From Pseudomonas botevensis (GTDB taxonomy: Bacteria > Pseudomonadota > Gammaproteobacteria > Pseudomonadales > Pseudomonadaceae): DNA of 64,000 nucleotides. The stretch lies in assembly GCF_019145475.1 (NCBI RefSeq), contig NZ_JAHTKI010000002.1, positions 62,001 through 126,000 of the forward strand. Direction: 5' to 3'. This document shows, piece after piece, positions 24,503 through 34,784 of this stretch (within the stretch, counting starts at the first letter, position 1; the number at the start of each line of letters is the position of its first letter). The notes beneath the pieces are model-generated. The model was not told the DNA's origin and ran no database searches. It worked only from the letters and a program-made list of their open reading frames with translations. A program made the position numbers and the translations under genes.

Positions 24503-25240
24503 TCAGAAGGATTTGCTGACGCTGGCGATCACCGTCGCCGTACACACATCCTTGAATCCCCAGTTGCTCAGGCACTGGGTTTGCGACAGATCGGTGTCGA
24601 CATAACTCAGACCCAACACCACACCCGCCAGGTCATGGGTCAGTTTCACCTCCCACTCGCGGTAAGCCTCTTCGCCACGACCGGACGCCGAGTACAGGTG
24701 CGGGTCCTTGAAATCTATGTTGCCGTAACGCAGCTTCAGCGCGGAATCGAGCGGCAGCTCGGTTTCGTAGCTGATGTAGCTGTAAAGCGAACTCTGTTTG
24801 CTGTCGACGCCCGGCGCGTCGCTGGAGTAATACGCCGCCACTTTCACTCCGTAGGCGCCGAGAATCGCGTAGACCTCGCCCTGATTGAACTGACTCTCCT
24901 TGGGGTAGGCGTACTTGATGTAGCCCAGATCCAGGCTCAGCGCCTCGGTGGCCTGCCATAGCCAGCCGGCGTAGTAATCGACTTCCTGGCGGGTCTTCAG
25001 CCCGCCACCGAAATCGACGTTGGAGGTCCAGGCGCCAAGGTACAGGCCGCTGCTGTGGGCCAGGGTCAGGCCAGCCTGCGCGGCCGGATCGTTCTGGGTT
25101 TGCGAGATGCCGCGAGTGCGGTAGTCGCTGGCCAGGGTCAGATCCACCAGCACGGCGAAATCGTCGTTCAGGGGGACGGCGTGGCCGCTCAGGGGCAGCA
25201 GACTGGAGAAACCGAGGGCGAGCGAAGGCAAGGCTTTCAT
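24503..25240 (-). CDS. TorF-family putative porin
   Basis: A 245-residue protein with a signal peptide (ALPSLALGFSSLLPLSGHA). The family-like strand LTLASDYRTRGISQTQNDPA and later GLYLGAWTSNVDFGGG match the TIGR02001 porin-like family. The C-terminus ends in Phe (VIASVSKSF), as outer-membrane barrels do. Members are poorly characterised. It is preceded upstream by a REP remnant and is separated from the downstream amidohydrolase, so it is probably a single-gene unit. Confidence 0.85.
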   Translation of the reverse strand: MKALPSLALGFSSLLPLSGHAVPLNDDFAVLVDLTLASDYRTRGISQTQNDPAAQAGLTLAHSSGLYLGAWTSNVDFGGGLKTRQEVDYYAGWLWQATEALSLDLGYIKYAYPKESQFNQGEVYAILGAYGVKVAAYYSSDAPGVDSKQSSLYSYISYETELPLDSALKLRYGNIDFKDPHLYSASGRGEEAYREWEVKLTHDLAGVVLGLSYVDTDLSQTQCLSNWGFKDVCTATVIASVSKSF

Positions 25241-25297
25241 GTGAAGTCCCGTTGTTGTGATTGTTATGGGCAGGAAAAAGCGCTGGGGGAGGCAAAT

Positions 25298-25323
25298 GCG
25301 GGAGCGGGCAGGCCCACTCCCAC
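25298..25323. repeat. compact REP remnant
   Basis: TGCGGGAGCGGGCAGGCC joined directly to CACTCCCAC looks like a REP doublet whose central part has been lost. It lies between the porin and amidohydrolase genes. Confidence 0.5.
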
Positions 25324-25391
25324 ACGTTTTGGGCTGCCTGTCCTATCGGCGGCGGGCAGGTCCCAAAAGAAGATCTATGTTGTTTTTGCTT

Positions 25392-27134
25392 TCAAAGACT
25401 TGGCGCGTAAACCTGACGGCCGCCGAACCATGTCTGCAACACCTGGGTGTCGTGCAATGCCTTGTCATCGACGCTGAACACGTCGCGGTCGAGGACGATG
25501 AAGTCAGCCTGCTTGCCGGGGCTCAGCGAGCCGATCTGCTGATCCAGGCCAATGGTGCGCGCGGCGTTGGCGGTGTAGGCGTAGAACATGGTTTCGCGAT
25601 CCAGACGCTCGTCGGCGTTGAGCACCCCCAGCGGCCCGACGCGCGTGATGGCCTGGGCCATGGCGTTGAACGGGTTGGGCGATGACACTGGCCAGTCGCT
25701 GGCGCCGGCAATGGTCGCGCCCTGTTTCAACAGCGAATGCGCCGGGTATTGATAGCGAAAGGCGAGGGCGCTGACGTAGGGCTTGATCATGTCCGTGGTG
25801 TAGTCGTCGGCACTGGCCCACAGCAGTTGCATCGAAGCAATCACGTTCAGCGGCTTGAAGCGGGCGAACTCTTTCGGGTTGACCATCTGCAAGTGGGTGA
25901 TCGAGTGAGTCACACCGCTTTGCCGATCCTTGCGCGCCTGGGCGATACCGTTCAGCGATTCGCGTACCGCGCGGTCACCGATGGCATGAATGTGTACCAG
26001 CCAGCCGCGCTGGTCGATGGCGCTGACCAGTTCGCCGAAGTGTTGCGGATCGATCAGCAACTCGCCCTGTTTGTGCGAATTGCTGTAGGGATCGATCATC
26101 GCCGCACTCTGCGCCGGGTATTCGATCACGCCGTCGGCGAAGATCTTGATGCCCGGCAGCGTCAGGTTGGGAATGCCCTGGAACTGCTGGCGCACCTTGT
26201 CCAGCACGTCGAGGTCGGCCGGCACGCTTTTCGGGTTGGCCACCAGCAGGGCGGCGACATGGGCGCTCATGCCGCCGCTTTCGGACAAGGCTTTGTAGGC
26301 CGGCAGCACGCCGACGGTTTTCTCGGTGGGTTTGAGGGCGAATACCGGCTCGCCCGGTGCTGCGTTGGCGGCGGGATCCATCCACGCTGTGATGCCGAGG
26401 CTGTTGTTGTAGCGCACGGCGGATTGCGCGGCCTTGAGCATGTCGGCGGGGCTTGGCACTGGCATTTTCGAGGCGACCCGGTCCCAGCCGGCGTCCACCA
26501 GAAAGCCATTCGGCTCTCCGCTGGCGAGTTTGCCGATGGTGTCTTTTTCCGCGTCCGGCAGGGTTTTCAGAAGGGCCGCATCAATGCCTGCGCGCTTGAG
26601 CATCACGTTGTTGGCCCACGCGGTGTGGTGATCGCTGCCGGTGAACACCACCGGCACATCGGCCCATTCACCGCTGTTGAAGAGCTTGCCCAGCGCTTCG
26701 GCCTGCGCCCAGTACGCCGAACTCATGCCGGCCACGCTCAACACGTCGCCATGCCGGGCCTTGCCGTCGTCCCGCCAGCCGCGCAGACGCTGTTGCAGTT
26801 CATCGAGGCTGACCACCTCGTCTTCCATGTTCGCCGACACCATCTCCAGACCGCCGAAAATCGCGTGGGAGTGGCTGTCGATCAGGCCAGGCATCAGCGC
26901 CTTGCCGGCCAGGTCGATGACTTGGGTGCCGGGCTCGATCAAGGCTTTGATCTGGGCGTCGCTGCCGACTTTCAGCACCTTGCCGTTTTCCACGGCCAGG
27001 GCCTGAACCTTGGGTTGAGCGCGGTCGGCGGTAAAGATCTTGCCGTTGACCAGCACCAGATCGGCACCGGCCATGGCTTCCAGAGAGGCAAAACTCACAG
27101 CGGCGGCGAGCAGGCTTGGGATGAATCTTTTCAT
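25392..27134 (-). CDS. exported amidohydrolase, YtcJ-like (amidohydrolase 3)
   Basis: A 580-residue protein with signal peptide SLLAAAVSFASLEAMAGA. Metal-dependent amidohydrolase motifs are present: LMPGLIDSHSHAIFGG (HxH), LVHIHAIGDRAVRESL, and GASDWPVSSPNPFNAMAQA near the C-terminus. YtcJ-like proteins act on N-acyl or cyclic amides; the substrate is unknown. A divergent LysR regulator starts 104 bp away and is its probable regulator. The leader region contains the perfect palindrome AAAAACGTTTTT at 27209-27220. Confidence 0.9.
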   Translation of the reverse strand: MKRFIPSLLAAAVSFASLEAMAGADLVLVNGKIFTADRAQPKVQALAVENGKVLKVGSDAQIKALIEPGTQVIDLAGKALMPGLIDSHSHAIFGGLEMVSANMEDEVVSLDELQQRLRGWRDDGKARHGDVLSVAGMSSAYWAQAEALGKLFNSGEWADVPVVFTGSDHHTAWANNVMLKRAGIDAALLKTLPDAEKDTIGKLASGEPNGFLVDAGWDRVASKMPVPSPADMLKAAQSAVRYNNSLGITAWMDPAANAAPGEPVFALKPTEKTVGVLPAYKALSESGGMSAHVAALLVANPKSVPADLDVLDKVRQQFQGIPNLTLPGIKIFADGVIEYPAQSAAMIDPYSNSHKQGELLIDPQHFGELVSAIDQRGWLVHIHAIGDRAVRESLNGIAQARKDRQSGVTHSITHLQMVNPKEFARFKPLNVIASMQLLWASADDYTTDMIKPYVSALAFRYQYPAHSLLKQGATIAGASDWPVSSPNPFNAMAQAITRVGPLGVLNADERLDRETMFYAYTANAARTIGLDQQIGSLSPGKQADFIVLDRDVFSVDDKALHDTQVLQTWFGGRQVYAPSL

Positions 27135-27208
27135 TGAACATTTCCTTGTTATTGCTTTTGATGGCGAGATTAGTAGCTGTCGACGCCTGACAGAACGCCT
27201 CGCTCACG

Positions 27209-27220
27209 AAAAACGTTTTT
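27209..27220. promoter_or_regulatory. 12-bp palindrome in the amidohydrolase-lysR intergenic region
   Basis: AAAAACGTTTTT is perfectly symmetric and lies 18 bp before the LysR start. It could be part of a regulator site, but A/T-run symmetry also arises by chance. Confidence 0.3.
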
Positions 27221-27237
27221 GCCTGAATGGAAAAAGC

Positions 27238-28155
27238 ATGGACAAGTTGGGTGCATTGAAAATGTTCGTGGTCACCGCGCAGCTCGGCAGTTTCAGCCGC
27301 GCCGCAGAGCAATTGGGCAAGACCCCGTCGGCCCTGACCAAAGCGGTCAATCACCTGGAAGCCGAGCTGGGCGCGCGGTTGTTCGAGCGCAGTACCCGGC
27401 GGATTCTGCTCACCGAAATCGGCCGGCTCTATCTGGAAACCGCGCGTCAGGTGTTGCAGCGACTGGAAGAGGCCAGCGAGGAAATCGAGCAGTTGCAGCA
27501 TGGCCTGCGCGGCAGCCTGAAAATCACCGCGCCGCTGGCTTACGGCCGGGCGTTTCTCGATCAGGTGTGTGACGGCTTTTTGCAGCAATACCCGCAGATC
27601 AGCCTGCAAGTGGACCTGTGCGACGAGTTCGTCAATTTGCTGGAAAGTGGTTACGACCTGGCGCTGCGCGAGGGCCATGACGACTTGCCGGGGTTGATTG
27701 CGCGGGTGGTTGGCAGCAATCGTCTGGCGTTGTGCGGCAGTCCCGAATACCTGGCGCGCAAGGGGCTGGAGGTGACGCCGCAAACCCTCGATCAGCATGA
27801 ATGGCTGCTGTACCGGCATCCGCTGCTCAGCCGCGAATTCTGGTGGGTCGAGCGCGATGGTCAGCGCCTGAGCCTGGCACAACCGACGACACCGCTGTTG
27901 CGCAGCGACAATTACGACTTGCTGCTGGCGAGTGCCCTGGCCGGACGCGGCCTGCTGCACACGCCTCTATGGAGCGCCGCGCCGTACATCGCCGACGGGC
28001 GACTGGTGCGGGTCATGGCCGATTACGACATCGACCCGGACAGCTTCGGCCCGCACATTCTCGCGGTGTACCCGAGCCATCGGCGGGCCACGGCCAAGGT
28101 GCTGGCATTCATTGATTACATCGCAGGGTTTCTTGCCGAGCGTGAGTTGAGCTGA
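27238..28155 (+). CDS. LysR-family transcriptional regulator
   Basis: A 305-residue regulator. The N-terminal HTH reads MFVVTAQLGSFSRAAEQLGK, then SALTKAVNHLEAELGARLF, and the periplasmic-binding-like effector domain spans about 90-295. The ATG at 27238 is preferred to the longer upstream frame because the HTH begins normally there and AATGGAAAAAG precedes it. It is divergent from the exported amidohydrolase, which it probably controls. It is of the CrgA/PtxR-like subgroup by overall look, with no specific effector suggested. Confidence 0.9.
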   Translation: MDKLGALKMFVVTAQLGSFSRAAEQLGKTPSALTKAVNHLEAELGARLFERSTRRILLTEIGRLYLETARQVLQRLEEASEEIEQLQHGLRGSLKITAPLAYGRAFLDQVCDGFLQQYPQISLQVDLCDEFVNLLESGYDLALREGHDDLPGLIARVVGSNRLALCGSPEYLARKGLEVTPQTLDQHEWLLYRHPLLSREFWWVERDGQRLSLAQPTTPLLRSDNYDLLLASALAGRGLLHTPLWSAAPYIADGRLVRVMADYDIDPDSFGPHILAVYPSHRRATAKVLAFIDYIAGFLAERELS

Positions 28156-28160
28156 TCGCT

Positions 28161-28177
28161 CCCACGCAGAGCGTGGG
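28161..28177. terminator. hairpin downstream of the lysR gene
   Basis: CCCACGC (28161-28167) and GCGTGGG (28171-28177) pair perfectly around AGA, immediately after the LysR stop. There is no T-run; it belongs to a REP-like hairpin type common in pseudomonads and may act as a weak terminator. Confidence 0.4.
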
Positions 28178-28244
28178 GAAGATCAAAAACGTTGCGGCAT
28201 GAGTCGACCTGACTGGCGGTGCTTGTCAGGAAAAAACCGAAAGA

Positions 28245-28256
28245 GTACAAATGTAC
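28245..28256 (+). promoter_or_regulatory. LexA2-type SOS box of the mutagenesis cassette
   Basis: GTACAAATGTAC is a perfect palindrome matching the GTAC-N4-GTAC/GTGC type of site reported for LexA2 of Pseudomonas putida, not the canonical CTGT-N8-ACAG box. It overlaps the putative start codon at 28251. Repression of the whole operon by its own first product is inferred. Confidence 0.7.
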
Positions 28257-28868
28257 TCCATGACCCATTTGACTCCCCGCCGTACCGCCATCCTGACCTT
28301 TATCCGCGAACGCATCGCCGAACACGGTCAGCCCCCAAGCCTCGCTGAAATCAGCGAGGCTTTTGGTTTTGCCTCCCGCAGCGTGGCGCGCAAGCATGTG
28401 CTGGCGCTGACCGAAGCCGGGTTTATCGAGGTCAATCCGCATCAGGCCCGGGGCATTCGCCTGCTCAACCAGCCACCGCGCCCGGAATTATTGGAGGTTC
28501 CGGTGCTCGGACGGGTGGCCGCCGGCGCGCCGATCGGCGCCGACGCCGACATCCACAACCGGCTGATGCTCGACCCGGCGCTGTTCTCCCGGGTGCCGGA
28601 CTACATGCTGCGAGTGCAGGGCGATTCGATGATCGAAGACGGTATTCTCGACGGCGATCTGGTCGGCGTGCGGCGCCATCCCGAGGCGCTCAACGGCCAG
28701 ATCGTCGTGGCGCGGCTGGATGGCGAAGTCACCATCAAGCGCTTCGAGCGGGTCGGCGATGAGGTGCGCCTGCTGCCGCGCAACCCGGCGTACCAGCCGA
28801 TTGTCGTGCGGGCCGATCAGGACCTCGCCATCGAAGGCGTGTTCTGTGGTCTGGTGAGGCAAGGCTGA
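28251..28868 (+). CDS. lexA2: LexA2 repressor of the imuA-imuB-dnaE2 operon
   Basis: A 205-residue LexA homologue. The N-terminal winged HTH spans about 1-70 (PPSLAEISEAFGFASRSVAR). The cleavage site is Ala91-Gly92 (VAAGAPIG), the catalytic Ser is S126 (GDSMIEDG) and Lys is K163 (GEVTIKRFER). It heads the translesion cassette rather than standing alone with sulA, so it is the second LexA, distinct from canonical LexA. An alternative ATG at 28260 would shorten it by three residues; the first has AAAGAG upstream. The operator overlaps the start region. Confidence 0.92.
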   Translation: MYSMTHLTPRRTAILTFIRERIAEHGQPPSLAEISEAFGFASRSVARKHVLALTEAGFIEVNPHQARGIRLLNQPPRPELLEVPVLGRVAAGAPIGADADIHNRLMLDPALFSRVPDYMLRVQGDSMIEDGILDGDLVGVRRHPEALNGQIVVARLDGEVTIKRFERVGDEVRLLPRNPAYQPIVVRADQDLAIEGVFCGLVRQG

Positions 28869-29485
28869 TGGGCGCCGTCGTTGCGCTGGATACGCTGTTC
28901 AATGGCGGCCAAGTCTGGAAGGGCCGGCCTGCGCCTGCGACCGCCAGCCCACAACCCACCGGGCACCCGGCGCTGGATGCGGCACTGCCCAACGGCGGCT
29001 GGCCGGAGGCGGCGTTGAGCGAAATCCTCGTCGCCGGCCCCGGTGTCGGCGAACTGCAACTGGTGTGGCCGACCCTGGCGCGACTGTCGGCGGCGGGTGA
29101 ACGCATCGTGCTGGTGGCGCCGCCATTCGTGCCGTACCCGCAGGCCTGGGTGAATGCCGGGGTCGATCTGCGCCAGTTGTCAGTGATCCAGGCCAGTGAA
29201 CGCGATGCGTTATGGGCCGCGGAACAATGCCTGCGCTCGGGCAGTTGCGGCGCGGTGCTGTGCTGGCCGCACAAGGCCGATGACCGTGCCTTGCGGCGTT
29301 TGCAGGTGGCGGCGGAAACCGGCCAGACCCTCGCATTCGCGTGGCGCTCGCTGAGCGAAGCGCTCAACCCGTCGCCCGCCGCGCTGCGGATTGCCATTGA
29401 TGCGCGACCGGCGCAGTTGCGCGTGCTCAAGTGCCGTGGCGGTCTGGCGCGCACGGCGCCGATTGCCTTTGCCGTGGGGCACTGA
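28868..29485 (+). CDS. imuA: ImuA, translesion synthesis-associated RecA-like protein
   Basis: A 205-residue protein with the RecA/SulA-like fold. GHPALDAALPNGGWPEAALS and EILVAGPGVGELQLVWP replace a proper Walker A. A central strand reads ERIVLVAPPFVPYPQAWVN. ImuA lacks the ATPase motif, as in other family members, and is required with ImuB and DnaE2 for damage-induced mutagenesis. It follows lexA2 by one base overlap and precedes imuB by 3 bp, so translation is probably coupled. Confidence 0.9.
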   Translation: MGAVVALDTLFNGGQVWKGRPAPATASPQPTGHPALDAALPNGGWPEAALSEILVAGPGVGELQLVWPTLARLSAAGERIVLVAPPFVPYPQAWVNAGVDLRQLSVIQASERDALWAAEQCLRSGSCGAVLCWPHKADDRALRRLQVAAETGQTLAFAWRSLSEALNPSPAALRIAIDARPAQLRVLKCRGGLARTAPIAFAVGH

Positions 29486-29488
29486 GCC

Positions 29489-30904
29489 ATGCGCTGGGTG
29501 TGCATTCTGTTCCCGCAACTGGCCCTCGACGCCGTGCTGCGCCAACGTCCCGATCCCGAACAACCGCTGGCGCTGCTCAGCGGCCCGGCCCAGCGCCGGG
29601 TGCTGCAAGCGGTCAACGCCTCGGCGCGAGAGCTGGGCCTGCGTCCCGGTCAGTCGATGACCGCTGCGCAGGCTTTGAGCAAAGGTTTCGCCACCGCCGA
29701 TTACGATGTGGCCGAGGCCGAACATTGGCAGCAGTTTCTTGCCGCGTGGGCCTATCGGTTCAGCGCCCAGGTCAGCGTGCATTACCCGCGCACGGTGGTG
29801 TTTGAAATCGAGTCCAGCCTCGGTCTGTTCGGCTCCTGGGCGCAGTTCGAGGCACGATTGCGCACGGAACTGACCGACTTGGGCTTTCGCCATCGCATCG
29901 TCGCCGCGCCAAACCCGGTGGCGGCGCGAGTTCTGGCGAATGCCTACGACGGACTGGTGGTGCCGGACGGCGAAGCCTTGCGTTATCACCTCGGCCAGTT
30001 GCCCATTGACCGCGTCGGGTTTGAGCCGGACGTGGCGACGGCGTTGTCGCGCATGGGGCTGCGCAATCTCAGCCAGGTGCAGGGCCTGCCGCGCCAGGCC
30101 CTGGCCCGGCGCTTCGAGGCGCCGATGCTCAAACACCTCGATACGTTGTTCGGCGCACGTCCGCTGGCGTTGGCGTTCTATCTGCCACCGGATCGCTTCG
30201 ATGTGCGGATCGAACTCAACTTCGACGTGCAGTCCCATCAGGCGCTGCTGTTTCCGCTGCGCCGCTTGACCGGCGATCTGGCGGCGTTCCTCTGCGGACG
30301 CGACAGCGGCGTGCAGCGTTTCGATCTGCATCTGGAACACGCCGGGTTGCCGGACACGCTGATCAAGGTCGGCCTGCTCAGCGCCGAGCGCGATCCGGCG
30401 ATGTTGTTCGAGCTGGCCCGGGGGCGACTGGAGCAGGTGCAGGTTGAGGCGCCGGTACGTGGTTTTCGCCTGCGCGCCGAAGACCTGCCGAGTTTTGTGC
30501 CGCAGTTTCAGGAACTGTTCGACGACCGTCCGCAACAGACCCTGCCCTGGGAGCAACTGCGTGAGCGCCTGCGCGCGCGGCTCGGGGACGACGCGGTGCA
30601 GGGATTGCGCTTCCAGGCCGATCATCGCCCCGAGTGTGCGTGGCAGAGCGCCGATGACCAACAGCGTTGTTCCGCGTTGCCGGGGGTACAGCGTCCGGGA
30701 TGGCTATTGAACGAGCCGCAAACCGTGGCCGAGGGTTCGGCGCGGATTCTCATGGGACCGGAGCGCATCGAGTCCGGCTGGTGGGACGGTGACGATGTGC
30801 GCCGCGACTATTACCTGATCCAGAACCGTGCCGGCCAGCAAGGCTGGGCCTATCGGGCAGTGGGTGAGGGCGGGCCGTTGTGGCTGCAAGGCTGGTTCGC
30901 ATGA
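29489..30904 (+). CDS. imuB: ImuB, inactive Y-family polymerase homologue
   Basis: A 471-residue Y-family polymerase relative starting [20 protein letters not shown]. The region that should carry the catalytic acidic residues (DxD in active enzymes) is [16 protein letters not shown], so the protein is predicted to be a non-catalytic adaptor. ImuB proteins instead recruit the beta clamp and DnaE2. The helix-hairpin-helix region lies near [20 protein letters not shown]. The C-terminal part (about 360-471) is the divergent little-finger/clamp-binding region. The stop overlaps dnaE2 as ATGA. Confidence 0.92.
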   Translation: MRWVCILFPQLALDAVLRQRPDPEQPLALLSGPAQRRVLQAVNASARELGLRPGQSMTAAQALSKGFATADYDVAEAEHWQQFLAAWAYRFSAQVSVHYPRTVVFEIESSLGLFGSWAQFEARLRTELTDLGFRHRIVAAPNPVAARVLANAYDGLVVPDGEALRYHLGQLPIDRVGFEPDVATALSRMGLRNLSQVQGLPRQALARRFEAPMLKHLDTLFGARPLALAFYLPPDRFDVRIELNFDVQSHQALLFPLRRLTGDLAAFLCGRDSGVQRFDLHLEHAGLPDTLIKVGLLSAERDPAMLFELARGRLEQVQVEAPVRGFRLRAEDLPSFVPQFQELFDDRPQQTLPWEQLRERLRARLGDDAVQGLRFQADHRPECAWQSADDQQRCSALPGVQRPGWLLNEPQTVAEGSARILMGPERIESGWWDGDDVRRDYYLIQNRAGQQGWAYRAVGEGGPLWLQGWFA

Positions 30905-33900
30905 GCGGCGGCTATGCCGAATTGCACTGCCTGTCGAATTTCAGTTTCCAGCGCGGTGCTTCCAGTGCCCTGGAGTTGTTCCAGCGCGCCAGACAGCATG
31001 GCTATCAGGCGCTGGCGATCACCGATGAATGCACCCTGGCCGGGATTGTCCGCGCTTGGCAAGCGGCCAGGTCCGTGGAGCTGCCGCTGGTCATCGGCAG
31101 CGAAGTACGCCTCGATCACGGGCCGAAACTGGTGCTGCTGGTGGAGAGCCTTGAGGGTTATCAGGCGTTGTGCGGCTTGATCACCCGCGCCCGGCGACGC
31201 ACGCAGAAAGGCCAGTATCAGGTGCTGCGCGAGGACTTCGCCGAGCCGCTGCCGGGGTTGCTGGTGCTGTGGGTGCCGGACGCGGTCGATGACGTGGAAG
31301 AGGGCCGCTGGCTGAAACAGACCTTCGGCGAGCGTCTGTGGCTGGCGGTGCAGTTGCATCGCGGGCAGGACGATCAGCGGCGGCTGGCGGCGTTGTTGCA
31401 GTTGGCCGGTGAGCTGGAGATCCCGGCGGTGGCCAGCGGCGATGTACACATGCACGCCCGTGGCCGGCGCGCCTTGCAGGACACCATGACCGCGATCCGC
31501 CACCACGTCCCGGTGGCCGAGGCCGGGTTGCGTTTGCACCCCAACGGCGAGCGGCATTTGCGCAGCCTCGACGGCTTGCGGGAACTGTATCCGTCGGCCC
31601 TGCTGGACGAGTCGGTGAAGCTGGCCCGACGTTGCAGCTTCGATCTGGGGCAATTGCAGTATCAATATCCGAAAGAGCTGGTGCCCGAGGGCTACACCGG
31701 CCGTTCCTGGCTACGACACCTGACGAAAAAGGGCCTCGCCTGGCGCTGGGAAAAAGGCGTCCCGTTCAAGGTGTTGAGGCAGATCGGCAAAGAGTTGAAG
31801 TTGATTGGCGAACTCGGCTACGAAAGCTACTTCCTCACCGTCCACGACGTCGTGAAATTCGCCCGGGATCAAAACATTCTCTGTCAGGGCCGTGGTTCGG
31901 CGGCCAACTCGGCGGTGTGTTACGCCTTGGGCATCACCGAGATCGACCCGGATCGCACCACATTGCTGTTCGAACGCTTCATGTCGAAGGAGCGCAACGA
32001 GCCGCCGGACATCGATGTGGACTTCGAACATGAACGCCGCGAAGAAGTCCTGCAATACGTGTTTCGCCGTTATGGCCGGCACCGCGCGGCATTGACGGCG
32101 GTGGTCAGCACTTACCACGCCGCCGGGGCGGTGCGCGATGTGGCGAAGGCGCTGGGCCTGCCGCCGGATCAGGTCAACGCACTGGCCGATTGCTGCGGTC
32201 ACTGGAGCGACGAGACGCCGCCACTGGAGCGGCTGCGCGAAGGCGGGTTCGACCCGGACAGCCCGGTGCTGCGGCGGGTCTTGAGCCTGACCGGGCAACT
32301 GATCGGCTTCCCCCGGCACTTGTCGCAGCACCCCGGTGGTTTCGTGATTTCCGAGCAACCGCTGGACACCCTGGTGCCGGTGGAAAACGCCGCGATGGCC
32401 GAGCGCACGATCATCCAGTGGGACAAGGACGACCTCGACGCGGTCGGGCTGCTCAAGGTCGACATCCTCGCGCTTGGCATGCTCAGTGCGATTCGCCGCT
32501 GTTTCGACCTGTTGAGTCGTCATCGCAACCGGAACCTTACGCTGGCGACCATTCCGGCAGAGGACAAGCCGACTTACGACATGATCAGCCGTGCCGATAC
32601 CATCGGTGTGTTCCAGATCGAATCCCGGGCGCAGATGTCGATGTTGCCCCGGCTGCGGCCACAAAAGTTTTATGACCTGGTGATCGAAGTGGCAATCGTC
32701 CGGCCGGGGCCGATCCAGGGCGGGATGGTGCATCCGTACCTGCGGCGCAGAAACGAGGAAGAAGAGACAACCTATCCTTCGCCGGAATTGAAGGTGGTGC
32801 TCGAACGTACCCTCGGCGTGCCGCTGTTCCAGGAGCAGGTGATGCAGATCGCCATTGTTGCCGCCGGCTATACCCCCGGCGAGGCCGATCAGTTGCGCCG
32901 TTCGATGGCCGCCTGGAAACGTCACGGCGGGCTCGAACCCCATAGGGAGCGCTTGGCCACCGGCATGCAGGAAAGGGATTACACCCCGGAATTCGCCGCG
33001 CAGATTTTCGAGCAGATCAAAGGCTTCGGCAGTTACGGTTTTCCCGAATCCCATGCCGCCAGTTTTGCCTTGCTGACCTACGCCAGTTGCTGGCTCAAGT
33101 GCCATGAACCGGCGGCGTTCGCCTGTGCGCTGATCAACAGTTGGCCGATGGGTTTTTATAGCCCCGACCAGATTCTTCAGGACGCCCGGCGCCATCATTT
33201 GCAGATCCGCCCGGTGGACGTGCGCGCCAGCGATTGGGATTGCAGCCTGGAACCGATGGCCGGCGCGCAACCGGCGATCCGCATGGGCCTGCGCATGATC
33301 AAGGGCTTTCGCGAGGACGATGCCCGGCGCATCGAAGTGGCGCGCCAGTGCGGAGCGTTTGCCGATGTCGGCGAATTGGCCGAGCGCGCAGGGCTTGATA
33401 GCCGGGCACAGGCGTTGCTGGCGGACTCCGGGGCCTTGCGCGGCCTGGCCGGCCATCGTCATCGGGCGCGCTGGGAAGTGGCCGGGGTGCAGAAACAGCT
33501 CGGCTTGTTTGCCGGGTTGCCGAGCCAGGAAGAGCCGGAAGTGATACTGCCCAAACCAAGTGTCGGCGAGGATTTGCAGGCCGATTACGCCACCGTTGGC
33601 ACGACTCTGGGGCCGCATCCGCTGGCGTTGCTGCGCGGCGAGTTGCGGGCACGGCGTTGTCGCAGTTCCCGGGAGTTGCTGGATGTCGAGCACGGACGCC
33701 CGGTGAGCATCGCCGGGCTGGTGACCGGACGACAACGGCCGGGCACCGCCAGCGGCGTGACCTTCGTCACCCTCGAAGACGAATTCGGCAACGTCAACGT
33801 AGTGGTCTGGCGCGATCTGGCCGAGCGCCAGCGTCGGGTGCTGGTCGGTTCGCAATTGCTCAAGGTCGACGGACGCTGGGAGCGGGAGGGCGAGGTGCGG

Positions 33901-33978
33901 CACCTGATTGCCGGACGCCTGAGTGATCTGAGCCCGCTGCTCGACGGCATCCGCGTGCAGAGCCGCGATTTTCACTGA
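30901..33978 (+). CDS. dnaE2: error-prone DNA polymerase III alpha subunit, DnaE2
   Basis: A 1025-residue C-family polymerase. The N-terminal PHP domain reads [18 protein letters not shown] and [14 protein letters not shown]. The palm has [20 protein letters not shown] (catalytic Asp pair) and, later, [17 protein letters not shown]. The C-terminal OB domain shows [19 protein letters not shown]. The ATG at 30901 is the right start because it opens MSGGYAEL and overlaps imuB as ATGA. With ImuA and ImuB it forms the mutasome that copies past DNA lesions at the cost of mutations. Confidence 0.95.
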   Translation: MSGGYAELHCLSNFSFQRGASSALELFQRARQHGYQALAITDECTLAGIVRAWQAARSVELPLVIGSEVRLDHGPKLVLLVESLEGYQALCGLITRARRRTQKGQYQVLREDFAEPLPGLLVLWVPDAVDDVEEGRWLKQTFGERLWLAVQLHRGQDDQRRLAALLQLAGELEIPAVASGDVHMHARGRRALQDTMTAIRHHVPVAEAGLRLHPNGERHLRSLDGLRELYPSALLDESVKLARRCSFDLGQLQYQYPKELVPEGYTGRSWLRHLTKKGLAWRWEKGVPFKVLRQIGKELKLIGELGYESYFLTVHDVVKFARDQNILCQGRGSAANSAVCYALGITEIDPDRTTLLFERFMSKERNEPPDIDVDFEHERREEVLQYVFRRYGRHRAALTAVVSTYHAAGAVRDVAKALGLPPDQVNALADCCGHWSDETPPLERLREGGFDPDSPVLRRVLSLTGQLIGFPRHLSQHPGGFVISEQPLDTLVPVENAAMAERTIIQWDKDDLDAVGLLKVDILALGMLSAIRRCFDLLSRHRNRNLTLATIPAEDKPTYDMISRADTIGVFQIESRAQMSMLPRLRPQKFYDLVIEVAIVRPGPIQGGMVHPYLRRRNEEEETTYPSPELKVVLERTLGVPLFQEQVMQIAIVAAGYTPGEADQLRRSMAAWKRHGGLEPHRERLATGMQERDYTPEFAAQIFEQIKGFGSYGFPESHAASFALLTYASCWLKCHEPAAFACALINSWPMGFYSPDQILQDARRHHLQIRPVDVRASDWDCSLEPMAGAQPAIRMGLRMIKGFREDDARRIEVARQCGAFADVGELAERAGLDSRAQALLADSGALRGLAGHRHRARWEVAGVQKQLGLFAGLPSQEEPEVILPKPSVGEDLQADYATVGTTLGPHPLALLRGELRARRCRSSRELLDVEHGRPVSIAGLVTGRQRPGTASGVTFVTLEDEFGNVNVVVWRDLAERQRRVLVGSQLLKVDGRWEREGEVRHLIAGRLSDLSPLLDGIRVQSRDFH

Positions 33979-33989
33979 TATCGCTTGAT

Positions 33990-34093
33990 GTGGGAGCAAC
34001 TGCCTTGGCCATGTCATTGGGTCGCCTTCGTGGGCAAGCCCACTCCCACAAAAAAGCACTGCACTCCAATGTGTGGGCAAACTTGCTCCCACA
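33990..34093. repeat. cluster of three REP-like units
   Basis: Units start at about 33990 (GTGGGAGCAACTGCCTTGGC), 34031 (GTGGGCAAGCCCACTCCCAC) and 34072 (GTGGGCAAACTTGCTCCCAC). They lie between converging dnaE2 and the flavin-reductase gene. The middle and last are inverted relative to the first. Confidence 0.8.
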
Positions 34094-34113
34094 GGATTGT
34101 GAGCGCTCAGGCG

Positions 34114-34773
34114 TCAGCGCTCGGGCCAGAACCGCTCGCCGCCCCCCGGCGCCTCCGTCCATGCCTGCAACGAGCGGGTCGGCAGGTCGAAGTAGTCCCG
34201 GGTTCGTGCATAGCCATGCCCGCCCATGCGACCAATCGCATCCAGGCCCAATTGATCGATGTACAGGGTTTTCGGGTCGATCAGTTCGTCGCGCACATGG
34301 GCCATCAACACCTCGCCAAAAATGATCTCCCGCGATTGACCGATCGACAGCGCCATCATGCGGCGGCATTCCAGTGCCACTGGTGCTTCGCCGATTCGTG
34401 GGCATTTGACCGTGGTGCCGGGGATCGCCGTCAGGCCTGCCGCCGTCAGCTCATCGAAGCCGGGGGCGAACGGCACCGCGCAGACGTTCATCGCTTCGAC
34501 CAGCGCATCGCTGACGATGTTGACGGTGAACTCCTGGTTCAACTGGATATTGCGCGTGGTGTCCTTGGGGCTCTGGTCGCCGTAGTTTTCCACGCCGAGC
34601 GCGAGGATCGGCGGGTCCGCCGACAACGCATTGAAGAAACTGAACGGTGCGGCGTTGACCCGTCCCTCGGCGTCGACCGTGGTCACCAGGGCAATCGGTC
34701 GGGGCACCACGCTGCCGATCAGGATCTTGTATTTTTCCCGTGGGTTGAGCTGGCTGAAATCGAAGCTGTGCAT
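34114..34773 (-). CDS. flavin reductase-like, FMN-binding split-barrel protein
   Basis: A 219-residue flavin-reductase-domain protein. Motifs are KIL IGSVVPRPIALVTT (without the gap), VNAAPFSFFNALSADPP and PKDTTRNIQLNQEFTVN. The family binds FMN and often reduces flavin for a partner monooxygenase. The ATG at 34773 opens MHSFDFSQLNPREKYK. It starts 12 bp after the end of the upstream amidohydrolase on the same strand, so it is probably the last gene of the catabolic unit. No flavin monooxygenase gene is seen nearby. Confidence 0.85.
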   Translation of the reverse strand: MHSFDFSQLNPREKYKILIGSVVPRPIALVTTVDAEGRVNAAPFSFFNALSADPPILALGVENYGDQSPKDTTRNIQLNQEFTVNIVSDALVEAMNVCAVPFAPGFDELTAAGLTAIPGTTVKCPRIGEAPVALECRRMMALSIGQSREIIFGEVLMAHVRDELIDPKTLYIDQLGLDAIGRMGGHGYARTRDYFDLPTRSLQAWTEAPGGGERFWPER

Positions 34774-34784
34774 GGCAGAAATCT

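Noticed and set aside
28251..28868. annotating LexA here as the canonical lexA
   Set aside because: It heads the imuA-imuB-dnaE2 cassette and has a GTAC-type operator, so lexA2 fits better.
31711..34092. 793-codon minus-strand frame opposite dnaE2
   Set aside because: It is antisense to a conserved DnaE2 gene, with long frames expected from high GC content.
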